A DNA stretch of 64,000 nucleotides from JOPF133 sp035505095 (GCA_035505095.1 DATJRE010000239.1:22928-86927), one strand, 5' to 3'; shown: positions 36,484 to 44,705, counted from the stretch's first letter. Notes: generated by a model not told the origin, from the sequence alone. Translations and numbers: made by a program.

Positions 36484-37050
36484 ATGCCTCTCACCCAACT
36501 CGATACTACCCCCGCCCTGGTCGTGATCGACCTGCAAAAGGGCATTGTCGGCTTTCCCACCGTGCACCCCATCGCCGAGATCATCGCCCGAACCGCCCAT
36601 CTCGCCCGTGCGTTCCGCGAGCGCGGTCTGCCGGTGGTTCTGGTCAATGTCTCCGGCATGGCTCCCGGCCGCACCGATGCCGGAAGGCCCAAGTTTTCGT
36701 TTCCGCCCGATTGGACCGAGCTGGTCCCGGAACTGGAGCAGCAACCCGGCGACCACCTGGTCACCAAGCAGCGCTGGGGCGCCTTCCTGGGCACCACTTT
36801 GGACGACGATTTGCGCCGCCGCGGTGTCACCCAGATTGTCCTCACGGGCGTGGCGACCAGTGCCGGCGTCGAATCGACCGCCCGTAGCGCTTACGACCTG
36901 GGCTACCACGTGGCATTGGTGGTGGACGCGATGACCGACCGCGATGTCGATTCGCACCGTCACACCGTGGAGAAGATTTTTCCCCGTCTGGGTGAGACCG
37001 CCACTACCGAAGACGTCCTGAAACTCCTGCAGGAGCGCCCGGCCCGGTAA
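36484..37050 (+). CDS. Isochorismatase-like hydrolase lacking the catalytic cysteine
   Basis: A 188-residue isochorismatase/cysteine-hydrolase fold protein. The conserved Asp (LVVIDLQKG) and Lys (TKQRWGAF) are in place, but the position usually occupied by the nucleophilic Cys reads glycine (GVATSAGVESTARSAYDLGY). Nicotinamidase-type chemistry is therefore unlikely; isochorismatase itself works without that nucleophile, so a hydrolytic or other role remains possible. AAAGGA lies about 6 nt before the ATG. It is the third gene of the MarR-MFS operon, 14 nt downstream of the transporter, suggesting a linked detoxification role. Confidence 0.85.
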   Translation: MPLTQLDTTPALVVIDLQKGIVGFPTVHPIAEIIARTAHLARAFRERGLPVVLVNVSGMAPGRTDAGRPKFSFPPDWTELVPELEQQPGDHLVTKQRWGAFLGTTLDDDLRRRGVTQIVLTGVATSAGVESTARSAYDLGYHVALVVDAMTDRDVDSHRHTVEKIFPRLGETATTEDVLKLLQERPAR

Positions 37051-37062
37051 GCGCAATCTGCC

Positions 37063-37068
37063 TATAAT
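37063..37068 (+). promoter_or_regulatory. -10 element (TATAAT)
   Basis: A consensus TATAAT ends 5 nt before the ATG at 37074, so the transcript would begin at or inside the start codon. No ribosome-binding site and no clear -35 were found. Confidence 0.5.
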
Positions 37069-37073
37069 CCGAT

Positions 37074-37703
37074 ATGCGGTCTGTCCCTCGCGCCAGGCGC
37101 CGGCTGGGCTTTTTCGGCGGCTTGGCCGTGCTGTTCCTGTGCGCGGTGGGTCTCTTCGCCATTCTGCAGCCATGGTCCTTCCACATCGGCGGCCGATGGA
37201 CGCCCACCACCACCTGGTATGGAGTGGGCCGGCTGCGCGACTCCACCGGCGCTCAGTATGGCTTGTACCTCTCCTTCTTTCCCGATAACACCTCGGACGG
37301 TGAAGGCGGGCTGCGCAGCGGACCCATGTTGCGCCACGACCTGCGTGGGAAGGCTACGGTTTGCACTGCCGGCGGCGCGCAGTACCGTTTCGACGTCCAG
37401 GGCGAGATTACAGGGGCCTGGCTGCGCACCGATGGCGCAGCAATGTTCCTCTCGCTGGGCGAGCCCCGCGGCCCCAAAATCCCGCGCTCTTTCAGCCTGT
37501 ACGGTGCCTGGCATGGCCCGGAGCTGCCGCTCGACGATCACAAGACCATGTTCATGAACTTCCTTCCCGACGGCACTCTCACCCCATCCGGCCACTACAC
37601 TGCCCCGGTCCCGGAAAAGCACGCTACCGTCACGCTCTCCTGGGGTTCCGAAAGCGACTTCGAGACGTTATGCGCGGACCTGCGCAGTGTCCCCGGCCGA
37701 TGA
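37074..37703 (+). CDS. Membrane-anchored protein of unknown function
   Basis: A 209-residue protein with one N-terminal membrane segment (about 13-35: LGFFGGLAVLFLCAVGLFAIL) and an extracytoplasmic domain rich in Gly, Thr and aromatic residues, with repeated beta-like patterns (WTPTTTWYGVGRLRDSTG, TAGGAQYRFDVQGEITGAW) and two cysteines. I do not recognise a family. It follows the isochorismatase-like gene by 23 nt but has its own -10 element. Between it and the next gene, 37704-37911 holds no supported gene. Confidence 0.65.
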   Translation: MRSVPRARRRLGFFGGLAVLFLCAVGLFAILQPWSFHIGGRWTPTTTWYGVGRLRDSTGAQYGLYLSFFPDNTSDGEGGLRSGPMLRHDLRGKATVCTAGGAQYRFDVQGEITGAWLRTDGAAMFLSLGEPRGPKIPRSFSLYGAWHGPELPLDDHKTMFMNFLPDGTLTPSGHYTAPVPEKHATVTLSWGSESDFETLCADLRSVPGR

Positions 37704-37911
37704 GCGCCGCTTACAGGTTTGGCCCCTTCTTGGAATTGCATCTCCAGCCTGCAAGCGCCGCATCGTCGAGGCTGTGGCCCCGGCCGTGCCGGCGGGCGAC
37801 GATATGCCCGAGATGGAACGCCCGCTCCCGGTGATTGCCGCGTTGCTAAGATTAGATTTCACGCCGAAGCCGTCCAGTTCCGGCGCGTGCAAACGCTCGA
37901 GGTCCAGCACG

Positions 37912-38181
37912 ATGTGCCGAAGCATCAAGCCGCTTTTTAATTTCGATCCGCCCGTCAGTCCGGAGGAAATCCGCGCGGCGTCGCTCCAGTTCGTCAGAAA
38001 GATCAGCGGCTTCCACAAGCCGTCCAAGGCCAACGAAGTCTCGTTCGCTGCCGCGGTGGACGAAATTGCCGCTGTGTCCAACCGCCTCCTTCGCTCGCTC
38101 GAAACCGCCGCGCCGCCCAAGAATCGCGAAGAAGAGGCCGCCAAGGCCAAGAGTCGCGCTGCCGATCGATATCGCGCTTGA
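37912..38181 (+). CDS. DUF2277 family small protein
   Basis: An 89-residue soluble protein matching the DUF2277 pattern: MCRSIKPLFNFDPPVSPEEI at the N-terminus, then AASLQFVRKISGFHKPSKAN and a Lys/Arg/Ala-rich C-terminus. The family is widespread in bacteria and uncharacterised. The start at 37912 is the family-typical Met-Cys-Arg and has GAGGT about 8 nt upstream; the frame is open further upstream without homology. Convergent with the reverse transcriptase gene, 21 nt apart. Confidence 0.85.
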   Translation: MCRSIKPLFNFDPPVSPEEIRAASLQFVRKISGFHKPSKANEVSFAAAVDEIAAVSNRLLRSLETAAPPKNREEEAAKAKSRAADRYRA

Positions 38182-38202
38182 GCCGCGCGCGGCGCCGCAG
38201 GA

Positions 38203-39528
38203 TCACCGCCCCCACGGAATGGTTTCGAAAATGTTCCGCAGGCGCCGGGCCTTGGCGGGATTAATCATCTCCACGAAGCCGATCCGGCCCGTCAGGTGCG
38301 CTCGAAAATCCGCAAGTCCTTCGCGGTTCTGCGAGGCGGGGCCGCGCCGTGCGCAGTTGATCAGCACCGCTTCCAGCAGTTCGAGGTCGCCGCGGCGAAG
38401 GTTGAGCTTTCGGTTCACCACCATCCCCGCGAGACTCTGCCGCACGCCTTGCCGCATCATGCGGGTCTTGTGGTGGTTGACGCTGAAACCCTCCTCCAGG
38501 GCAACCGCTGCCGCATGGGAGGCGAAGCGGCCGGCCACCCGGCGGAACTCTGCATCCCCCGAGAAAGCCAGATCGTCGGCGTAGCGCGTGTACACTGCGC
38601 CGGCCGACCGGGCCAGGCCGGAGAGGCGGCAATCCAGGCGGTACGCCGTGATGCTGGCGAGCGCCGGCGAGGTGGGCGCGCCTTGCGGCAGGTGCCGCCG
38701 CGCGTACACCGTGTGCGCCTCCCGCCATTCCGCGGCGCCGATTTCGAGCGGGCGATGGCCCCACGCGTCGCCCGGAACCGCGTTGGTGCAGAGGCCGCCC
38801 AGGCCGTCCGCAACCGCCTCCGGATAACCCAGCGTCCGGAAGAAGGCTTGCACCCGCGCGGCGGGAAATGCGGGGAAGAAGTCCTGCAAGTCGAGGCGCA
38901 ACACAACCTGCCGGCCGGCATGCGGCGCGGCAAAACTGGCCACCGATCGCCCTCTGACGAATCCGTGGGCCGCCGGGTGGGGCGGAATGCGGTCGAGAAT
39001 CTCGCGTAAGATCCACCGCTGCAATTCCTTGATTTGCGGCTTGGGGATCTCGATCAGGCGCACGCCGCCCGAGCGCTTGGCGCGTATCCGGTAACGGTAG
39101 TGGCGGAGCTTCGGATTATCGAGCTTGCAGCCGAGACCTTTCAGATCGGCAAACCACTCCAGTTCATCCGGCTGCAGGGACAGCCATCGGGCCAGGTCGC
39201 CCACCGTTTCGATCGCGGGAAGATCCCAGTGCGCGGCGGCGGCCACCGGGCGCATGCGCTGCGGCTCGGGGAGCCAGACGGCCACCGAGAGCTTATCGCG
39301 ATGGGCGGCGCGCTGAAAACCCGCGTCCCCCAGCAGGAATCGGATCACGTCGCGGTGGCGCGGACGGGTGCGCCCGGCGAATGCCTCCACGTAGCGTTGG
39401 GCCAAGGGCCGCAGCCAGCGCCAGGGCCGGCCCAGCGTACGCATGGCCCGTACGTGGACACTCTCGACCGTCGGCTCCCCGGCCATCAGGCTTCGGGCCA
39501 GGGCGCTGATCACGGCCGCGGCGGGCAT
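38203..39528 (-). CDS. Retron-type reverse transcriptase (myxobacterial Mx162-like)
   Basis: A 441-residue RNA-dependent DNA polymerase. An N-terminal extension of about 130 residues (WRWLRPLAQRYVEAF near the start, PDELEWFADLKG near 120) precedes the RT domain: LRHYRYRIRAKRSGGVRLIE, motif A with Asp213 (RLDLQDFFPAF), QGAPTSPALA around 280, catalytic YADD at 316-319, and a C-terminal VNRKLNL segment then DFRAHLTGRIGFVE. A segment SFAAPHAG before motif A corresponds to the retron NAxxH motif. The long N-terminus and C-terminal DFRAHL block recall the retron RTs of myxobacteria from memory. No maturase or endonuclease domain is present, arguing against a group II intron. Immediately upstream lies a structured non-coding segment. 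Confidence 0.85.
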   Translation of the reverse strand: MPAAAVISALARSLMAGEPTVESVHVRAMRTLGRPWRWLRPLAQRYVEAFAGRTRPRHRDVIRFLLGDAGFQRAAHRDKLSVAVWLPEPQRMRPVAAAAHWDLPAIETVGDLARWLSLQPDELEWFADLKGLGCKLDNPKLRHYRYRIRAKRSGGVRLIEIPKPQIKELQRWILREILDRIPPHPAAHGFVRGRSVASFAAPHAGRQVVLRLDLQDFFPAFPAARVQAFFRTLGYPEAVADGLGGLCTNAVPGDAWGHRPLEIGAAEWREAHTVYARRHLPQGAPTSPALASITAYRLDCRLSGLARSAGAVYTRYADDLAFSGDAEFRRVAGRFASHAAAVALEEGFSVNHHKTRMMRQGVRQSLAGMVVNRKLNLRRGDLELLEAVLINCARRGPASQNREGLADFRAHLTGRIGFVEMINPAKARRLRNIFETIPWGR

Positions 39529-39534
39529 ACCAGA

Positions 39535-39709
39535 TGGCGGCGGAAGACTTCAACCAGTCTGACTTGGCGTGAGCGGAACTGCCTGCTCGCCATCGCAGAG
39601 AGGCTCACGCGACGAAATGGCGAGGGGACACTCTCCCCCGGGGTAGCCCCGGAGAGGCCAACCGAGCCCGCAAGCCCGATTGCACCGTGCTTGAAAACCT
39701 CCACCGCCA
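39535..39709 (-). ncRNA. Candidate retron msr-msd RNA
   Basis: Read on the minus strand, a 21-nt left arm (39709-39689) and right arm (39555-39535) pair along their length with 16 Watson-Crick pairs, 3 G-U pairs and 2 mismatches, in the positions of retron a1 and a2. The left arm ends in AGC (39691-39689), the expected context of the branching guanosine (G at 39690). Between the arms are a strong GC hairpin (39656-39631: CTCTCC and GGAGAG with a CCGGGG/CCCCGG inner stem) and a second hairpin with perfect 8-bp arms GCGTGAGC (39610-39603) and GCTCACGC (39574-39567). The RT start codon is 6 nt beyond the right arm. No protein is supported here. The msr/msd boundary is not determined. Confidence 0.5.
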
Positions 39710-39753
39710 CAGCACATGATAGCAACCTGGCGAACCGGCGCGAGGGCTCGGAC

Positions 39754-40992
39754 TTACTGCTCGATCCCCAGCGATGCCGCCACGCGCACCAGCGTCGAAA
39801 CCAGCCGCTGTACGTGTTTCTCGGTGTGGGCGGCGGTGCAGGAAATCCGCAGCAGGTTCTGCGCGGCGGCCGGCCGCAGCACCGGGTTGATGTAGATGCC
39901 TTCTTCCAGTAGCGCCTTGCACAGCCGGCACAAATCAATCTCTTCCTCAATCACCACCGGCACGATGGCGGTTTCGCCGGGCAGCACCTGGAAGCCGCGG
40001 GCGCGCAGTTCCTCGCGCAGATAGCGCGCCACCTTCAGCAGGCGCAGGCGGCGCTCCGGTTCGTCGCGCATAATTTCCAGCGCTGCGGCCACCGCCGCTA
40101 CCGAGGCCGCCGGCAGGCTGGCGGAGAAGACAAACGGCCGGGCGGTGTGCTTCAGGTAATCCACCACCGCGCGGTCCGCGGCGATGAAACCGCCCACCGA
40201 AGCCAGCGACTTACTGAACGTGCCCATGACGATATCCACATCGTCCAGCACGCCCAGGTGCTCGGCGGCGCCGGCGCCGGTTGGTCCCAGGACGCCGATG
40301 CCGTGGGCTTCATCCACGTACACCCGCGCGCCGTACGGCTTGGCCAGCTTGAGAATGCCGGGCAGGTCGGCGATGTCGCCTTCCATGCTGAAAACCCCTT
40401 CGGAGACGATCAGGATTTTGTCGTCGGGCGGCGTGTTCTCCAGGCAACGCTCAAAGTGCTCCAGGTCATTGTGGCGGAAACGCATGGTGCGGGCCGGCGA
40501 GCGCAGGGCGCCCTCCACCAGGCTGGCGTGCAGGTTGTGATCGCAGATCATCACGTCGCCCTTCTCGGTAAGCGCCGACAGGGTGGCGTAATTGGCTTGA
40601 AACCCGGTACCAAAAATAATGGCGGCCTCTTTGTGTACGAAGGCCGCCAGTTCGCTTTCCAGCTTGACGTGAATATCGAGGGTGCCGTTCAATAGCCGGG
40701 AACCGCTGCACCCGCTGCCGTACCTCTTTACCGCGTGGGCGGCGGCTTCCTTCACCTTGGGATGCGTAATCAGGTCCAGGTAATCGTTGGACCCGAACAT
40801 CAATACCTTGCGTTTCCCCATGCGGACTTCGCCCGGCCCGCAGCCATCGCGATCGCCAAAGACTTCAAAGTACATATACAACCCGGCGGATTGCAGATCA
40901 CTCGGACGAGTGAAGTTGCGGCATTTCTCGAAAATGTCGTTGGTTCCGCGGGCCTTTCCTTTGCCGGTGATGTCGCCAGTCGATACGCGCAT
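39754..40992 (-). CDS. Serine palmitoyltransferase-like alpha-oxoamine synthase
   Basis: A 412-residue PLP enzyme of the alpha-oxoamine synthase family (KBL, BioF, ALAS, SPT). The PLP lysine is Lys261 in GTFSKSLASVGGF; HASLVEGA, DEAHGIGVLG and the FGSNDYLDL N-terminus are intact. An N-terminal extension before FGSNDYL, the RFRHNDLEHFE segment and the SEGVFSMEGDIADLP stretch resemble bacterial serine palmitoyltransferases more than glycine acetyltransferase. The gene neighbours (GNAT-like, PAP2, epimerase) favour sphingolipid synthesis: condensation of serine with an acyl thioester to 3-ketosphinganine. The ATG at 40992 has GAGG close upstream; an ATG at 41007 overlaps the preceding gene. Confidence 0.75.
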   Translation of the reverse strand: MRVSTGDITGKGKARGTNDIFEKCRNFTRPSDLQSAGLYMYFEVFGDRDGCGPGEVRMGKRKVLMFGSNDYLDLITHPKVKEAAAHAVKRYGSGCSGSRLLNGTLDIHVKLESELAAFVHKEAAIIFGTGFQANYATLSALTEKGDVMICDHNLHASLVEGALRSPARTMRFRHNDLEHFERCLENTPPDDKILIVSEGVFSMEGDIADLPGILKLAKPYGARVYVDEAHGIGVLGPTGAGAAEHLGVLDDVDIVMGTFSKSLASVGGFIAADRAVVDYLKHTARPFVFSASLPAASVAAVAAALEIMRDEPERRLRLLKVARYLREELRARGFQVLPGETAIVPVVIEEEIDLCRLCKALLEEGIYINPVLRPAAAQNLLRISCTAAHTEKHVQRLVSTLVRVAASLGIEQ

Positions 40993-40997
40993 GGTCC

Positions 40998-42113
40998 TCA
41001 GTTCCATTCGTAGATTCGGTAGGTCTTGTAGCGCTTGGCCCCCATCAGTTCCAGGGAGCGGTTCATCAGGGTATTGTCTTCCAGTATCCAGGACATCTCA
41101 GTTTCGCCGTAGCCCAACTGTCGCGCGTTGCGGACCAGGGTTGCGTAAAAAGCTGCCGCTACGCCGGAAGTGCGGTACTCCTCCACCACGCCCAATGCGA
41201 GAACTCGTACACTTCGGATCAAACGTTGATAATACAGGATTTTGAGCAAACCGGTGGGAAGTAATTTGCCGCCCGCGGGTTTCAGCGCCTGGTTGATGTC
41301 GGGCAGGGCCAGCGCGAAACCCACTACTTTGCCCTTTACCTCGCCAATCAGTACCAGGCTGGGCTTTAGAATCTGCTTCATCTCCTTGCCCTGCAAGACG
41401 AACTCTTCGCGCGACATGGGGATGAAGCCCCAGTTGCTCACCCATGCCTTGTTGTATACCTCCCAGACTTTCTCTACCTCGGCGTCGAAATTCTTCATAT
41501 CGATGGGGCGGACCACCACCCCGTTTTTGGCCAGCGCGCGGCTCGAAACGCGCTCGATTTTGTCGATGTCGATGGTGTTGGCGTTGCTCACGTACGCCAG
41601 CAGGTCTTTGGCTTTCTGCAGCCCCGCCTGCTCCATCAGGGCGGGGTAGTAGCGGTGATTGTAGGTCATCATCACCATGGGGCTGGAATCGAAGGCATCC
41701 ACCAGCATGCCGCACTCGTAATTGGTGGAAGGATTCACGGGGCCGCGCAGGAAACGCGCGCCGCGTCCCGTTACCCACTGCCGCGCGGCGCTAAGCAGCG
41801 CCTTGGCCACCGCCGCGTCGTTGATGCTTTCGTAAAAGCCGAAGAATCCCGCCACTTCTCCGTGGGTCCGGTTGTGGGCTTTGTCGAAAATCGCAGCAAT
41901 GCGCCCCACCACCCGGCCGTTCTGCCGCGCCAGGAACAGCTCCGTTTCGGCGTCCTTGTAGTACGGGTGTTTGGCCTTGTCGAGCAACTCCTTCACAGCG
42001 ATCCGCAACGGCGGCACCCAATAGGGATCGCCGCGGTAAATTTCGTAGGGCAGTTCCACGAACTGATGAAGGGCCTTTTTGTCCTCAACCGCAGCGATCT
42101 CAATTCCCGCCAA
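40998..42113 (-). CDS. GNAT-like acyltransferase, candidate bacterial ceramide synthase
   Basis: A 371-residue soluble protein with an N-terminal segment (LPYEIYRGDPYWVPPLR, then ELFLARQNGRVVGRIAAI) and a C-terminal GNAT-like half (ALGVVEEYRTSGVAAAF, then ETEMSWILEDNTLMN). This two-part layout is that of a family annotated as GNAT/hypothetical, one member of which in Caulobacter acts as bacterial ceramide synthase. Its place directly before the serine palmitoyltransferase-like gene supports N-acylation of a sphingoid base. The start is TTG at 42113 with GGGAG 8 nt upstream; no ATG is near. It overlaps the PAP2 gene end by 14 nt. Confidence 0.65.
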   Translation of the reverse strand: MAGIEIAAVEDKKALHQFVELPYEIYRGDPYWVPPLRIAVKELLDKAKHPYYKDAETELFLARQNGRVVGRIAAIFDKAHNRTHGEVAGFFGFYESINDAAVAKALLSAARQWVTGRGARFLRGPVNPSTNYECGMLVDAFDSSPMVMMTYNHRYYPALMEQAGLQKAKDLLAYVSNANTIDIDKIERVSSRALAKNGVVVRPIDMKNFDAEVEKVWEVYNKAWVSNWGFIPMSREEFVLQGKEMKQILKPSLVLIGEVKGKVVGFALALPDINQALKPAGGKLLPTGLLKILYYQRLIRSVRVLALGVVEEYRTSGVAAAFYATLVRNARQLGYGETEMSWILEDNTLMNRSLELMGAKRYKTYRIYEWN

Positions 42114-42990
42114 TCGTCACACTCCCATTGGAAAGTCTCCGGTACAAGACGGGGGCAAACCGGATCAGCAGAAACGCCAACACTGCTCCCGCCAGCAAGT
42201 CGACCGTATAGTGGTATCGAAGATAAACTGTAGCAAAAATGATGCAAAGAGTGTAGGCAAAATAAGCCCGGAATAGCCGATTTGAGACCATCCGGCTGCC
42301 CCACCACGCCAGGATGGTGAGCTCCGTGTGGCCGCTCGGGAAACAGTCGTAATGCGCGGATTCCAAACGGTCCAGCGTGCCCTGCATCCAGTGGAACAGC
42401 CAAAGTCCTTCTAACGGCGCATGTTGCAAATGGCGCAGCAGAAAACGCGGGCCCCGCGCCGGCACCACGAGGTACCCGCCATAGGAGGTCAGAAAGCCCA
42501 GGGCGATTAGAAATGCAAGATATTGGAACTCCCCGTAGCGGCCTCTTTTCCAGATCAGGAACGGAATCAGTAGTACCGCCGGTACAAATAAGGTGTAGAC
42601 AACCTGCAAAAATTCAGTTAAGGCTGGAGTCTGCACCCGCTCCAGCCAGACAGTCGGATTGGCGTGCCAGAAACGGTAATCCAGGTTCGCCAGCCATTGG
42701 TCGAGATCGGTGCGCCGCACCGCCGGTACCAGCAGAGCCATTTCCTTGTAACAGGAGGCTACGTAGGGCAGCGGATACCAGTTCCGGAAAACCCAACTGC
42801 TACGATTGGGGAATTTCACCTCACCCACGATCACCGCCAGGGCGGCGGCATGGGCGGCCAGCAGCCAGGGGCCCTCGGCCAGCCGGGACCACCCCAGCAG
42901 GATGAGCACCGTGGCGAAGGCGGTGTAGCCGAAGATCACCTTGTCCACCGCCCAGAAACTGGTCGGCGAGGGTTTCAATAGTGGATCCAA
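42100..42990 (-). CDS. PAP2-family membrane enzyme, inositolphosphotransferase (Aur1)-like
   Basis: A 296-residue integral membrane protein with about six or seven helices and the PAP2 catalytic signatures: CFPSGHTELTILAWW (residues near 215) and YLRYHYTVDLLAG (near 255), giving the His and Asp residues of the phosphotransferase site. The arrangement resembles the Aur1/inositol-phosphorylceramide-synthase-like PAP2_3 group, which transfers a head group to ceramide, but a phospholipid phosphatase is possible. The TTG at 42990 is chosen because AAGGAGG (43001-42995) sits 4 nt before it; another TTG at 42978 overlaps the upstream stop. It lies in the ceramide-like operon. Confidence 0.78.
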   Translation of the reverse strand: MDPLLKPSPTSFWAVDKVIFGYTAFATVLILLGWSRLAEGPWLLAAHAAALAVIVGEVKFPNRSSWVFRNWYPLPYVASCYKEMALLVPAVRRTDLDQWLANLDYRFWHANPTVWLERVQTPALTEFLQVVYTLFVPAVLLIPFLIWKRGRYGEFQYLAFLIALGFLTSYGGYLVVPARGPRFLLRHLQHAPLEGLWLFHWMQGTLDRLESAHYDCFPSGHTELTILAWWGSRMVSNRLFRAYFAYTLCIIFATVYLRYHYTVDLLAGAVLAFLLIRFAPVLYRRLSNGSVTIGGN

Positions 42991-43958
42991 CCGGCCTCCT
43001 TGTACCAGGCCAGGGTGCGGGCCAAGCCGTCTTCCAGCGGGGTGGCGGCTGCGAAGCCCAGTTCGCGGGCGGCGCGCCGGGGGTCGCAGGTCCAGGCGCG
43101 GCAGCACGCCTCGGTGACTTTATCGCGCGACAAAATGCCCGGCCGGCGTGTCACGCGGGACCACAGTTCGGCGCAGTATGCGGCCACCCGCGCCACGGCC
43201 GGCGGGATGCGCAGCACGCGCACGCGGCGGTTCATAAGCCGCGCGGCCACGGCGGCCAATTCGCTCCAGGACACCACTTTCGGATGGGCCAGAAAATAGG
43301 CCCGCCCGGCGGCTTGCGGGGCCTCTGCTGCGGCGATCAGGCCCTCTGCCAGGTCTTCCACGTAGATAGCGCTGAACCAGCGCTCGCCGCCCGCAATTTC
43401 CACCACCAGCCCACCCGAAATCGACTTCAGGATCTGGAAAACGTCCGTATCGCGCGGCCCATACACCACCGGCGGCCGTACGATCACCGCATCTGGGCGC
43501 CAGCGCGCCGCCATCCGCTCGGCCTCCAGCTTGGATTTGCCGTATTCCGAAACCGGGTGCGGCGAGGCGTCTTCGGCAATCGGCGCACCGTCCGGGCTGG
43601 GACCCATGGCGGCCAGTGAGCTCACGTGCACAAACCGTATGGGCCGCCCCGCCAGCAAGCGGGCCAGCGTTTCGGTGGCGCGTGTATTGCCGTTGTAATA
43701 ATCAGCGGCGGCAAGGGCTTTCGTCACGCCCGCCAGGTGGATCACGGTATCTACCCCATCGAGCGCCGCCTCGATTCCCTGGCCCGTGGTCCAATCCGCC
43801 TGCGCCGTCTCCACGCCCGCCGGAATCGCGTCCTTGCCGTGGGAGCGCGGCTTACCCCGCGCGCGGCGCACCAGGCAGCGTACCCGGATACCCCGCTCGC
43901 TCAGTTTCCGCAGCAGATGACCGCCGATGAAACCGGTCCCGCCGGTAACCAGGAACAT
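42975..43958 (-). CDS. NAD-dependent epimerase/dehydratase family reductase (CerR-like)
   Basis: A 327-residue extended short-chain dehydrogenase. The Rossmann GGTGFIGGHLL starts at residue 7, and the active-site YGKSKLEAER (Tyr and Lys) lies near 140, after VHVSSLAAMG. Such proteins oxidise or reduce sugar or lipid carbonyls. In Caulobacter a member (CerR) acts in ceramide synthesis, and the neighbours here make that the most likely role; a sugar or sterol substrate cannot be excluded. Its ATG follows the DUF3047 stop directly and its end overlaps the PAP2 start. Confidence 0.75.
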   Translation of the reverse strand: MFLVTGGTGFIGGHLLRKLSERGIRVRCLVRRARGKPRSHGKDAIPAGVETAQADWTTGQGIEAALDGVDTVIHLAGVTKALAAADYYNGNTRATETLARLLAGRPIRFVHVSSLAAMGPSPDGAPIAEDASPHPVSEYGKSKLEAERMAARWRPDAVIVRPPVVYGPRDTDVFQILKSISGGLVVEIAGGERWFSAIYVEDLAEGLIAAAEAPQAAGRAYFLAHPKVVSWSELAAVAARLMNRRVRVLRIPPAVARVAAYCAELWSRVTRRPGILSRDKVTEACCRAWTCDPRRAARELGFAAATPLEDGLARTLAWYKEAGWIHY

Positions 43959-44609
43959 TTACTCGGCGGCGCTACGAAAAGCGACTTCGCCGAAGTAGCT
44001 TTCCGCGGTGGCCCCGGTGTGCTGGGAGTTGATCTGGAGGCGCAGCCCCTTCACGTGCGGAGCCGGCTTGCCATAAGCGCGCTGGTAATCGGCCGCCACA
44101 TTCTGGCTTTCCGAAACCCATTGATTCAGCAGCGACGACCCGGATTCGCACACCACCGCGAAGACGTGCACCAGCGGGATGAAGCTGGTGGATTGCGCGG
44201 CGCCCTTGGGAGCCGTGGAATCCCAGATGTAGCTGACCACCTTGCGGTCGGCGAAAGCCACCAGCACCTGCGCGGCCTGGTCGTCTGTGGAAGCCCGCCG
44301 GAAATCGCCTCCCGGTGGAATCTGTGCCACCTTCCAACGCCAGGTCAGCACCGGCAACTTGTTGGGGTCCACGTCCACGCTCCGTTCCAGCGAGAAGGAC
44401 GATTTCACGCTCTTCAGATGCAAACAACAACCTTCCACGGGCTGGCACACGGAAACGTCGGGTTTTCCGCGGTTCACCTCGATCTTCCAGTCGGTGTTGA
44501 ACCTTCCAGCGCCCCAGCTGGCAGTATCCAGAACGATGAGCGCTAAAGGTGAGGTGCGAGCCTGAAAAACGAACACAAGTAGGGTGCCAATGAGCAGTAG
44601 CTTCTTCAA
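43959..44609 (-). CDS. Secreted DUF3047 family protein
   Basis: A 216-residue exported protein: a signal peptide (KKLLLIGTLLVFVFQA) then a DUF3047-type beta-rich domain with paired cysteines (VCQPVEGCC) and the pattern TWRWKVAQIPPGGDF, followed by DDQAAQVLVAF and a C-terminal GLRLQINSQHT. The family is uncharacterised. The start is TTG at 44609 with GAGG 4-5 nt upstream. It is the first gene of the sphingolipid-like cluster, perhaps handling lipid in the periplasm; that role is inference. Confidence 0.75.
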   Translation of the reverse strand: MKKLLLIGTLLVFVFQARTSPLALIVLDTASWGAGRFNTDWKIEVNRGKPDVSVCQPVEGCCLHLKSVKSSFSLERSVDVDPNKLPVLTWRWKVAQIPPGGDFRRASTDDQAAQVLVAFADRKVVSYIWDSTAPKGAAQSTSFIPLVHVFAVVCESGSSLLNQWVSESQNVAADYQRAYGKPAPHVKGLRLQINSQHTGATAESYFGEVAFRSAAE

Positions 44610-44705
44610 ATGACCTCGCTGGGGGCGTTATGCCGGGCACCCACTAATATCGCATGATTGCGTGGGCTTCTGCCACAGGCGGACCCCTGCCGGACCCCTG
44701 CCGTT

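Noticed and set aside
38203..39528. Group II intron or diversity-generating retroelement
   Set aside because: No maturase X or endonuclease domain, no domain V/VI-like RNA at the 3-prime side, and no template/variable repeat pair was seen near the gene.
39510..39950. Open frames across the retron non-coding segment and the synthase gene end
   Set aside because: They are shadows of the synthase on one side and lack codon bias across the structured segment; no start signal supports them.
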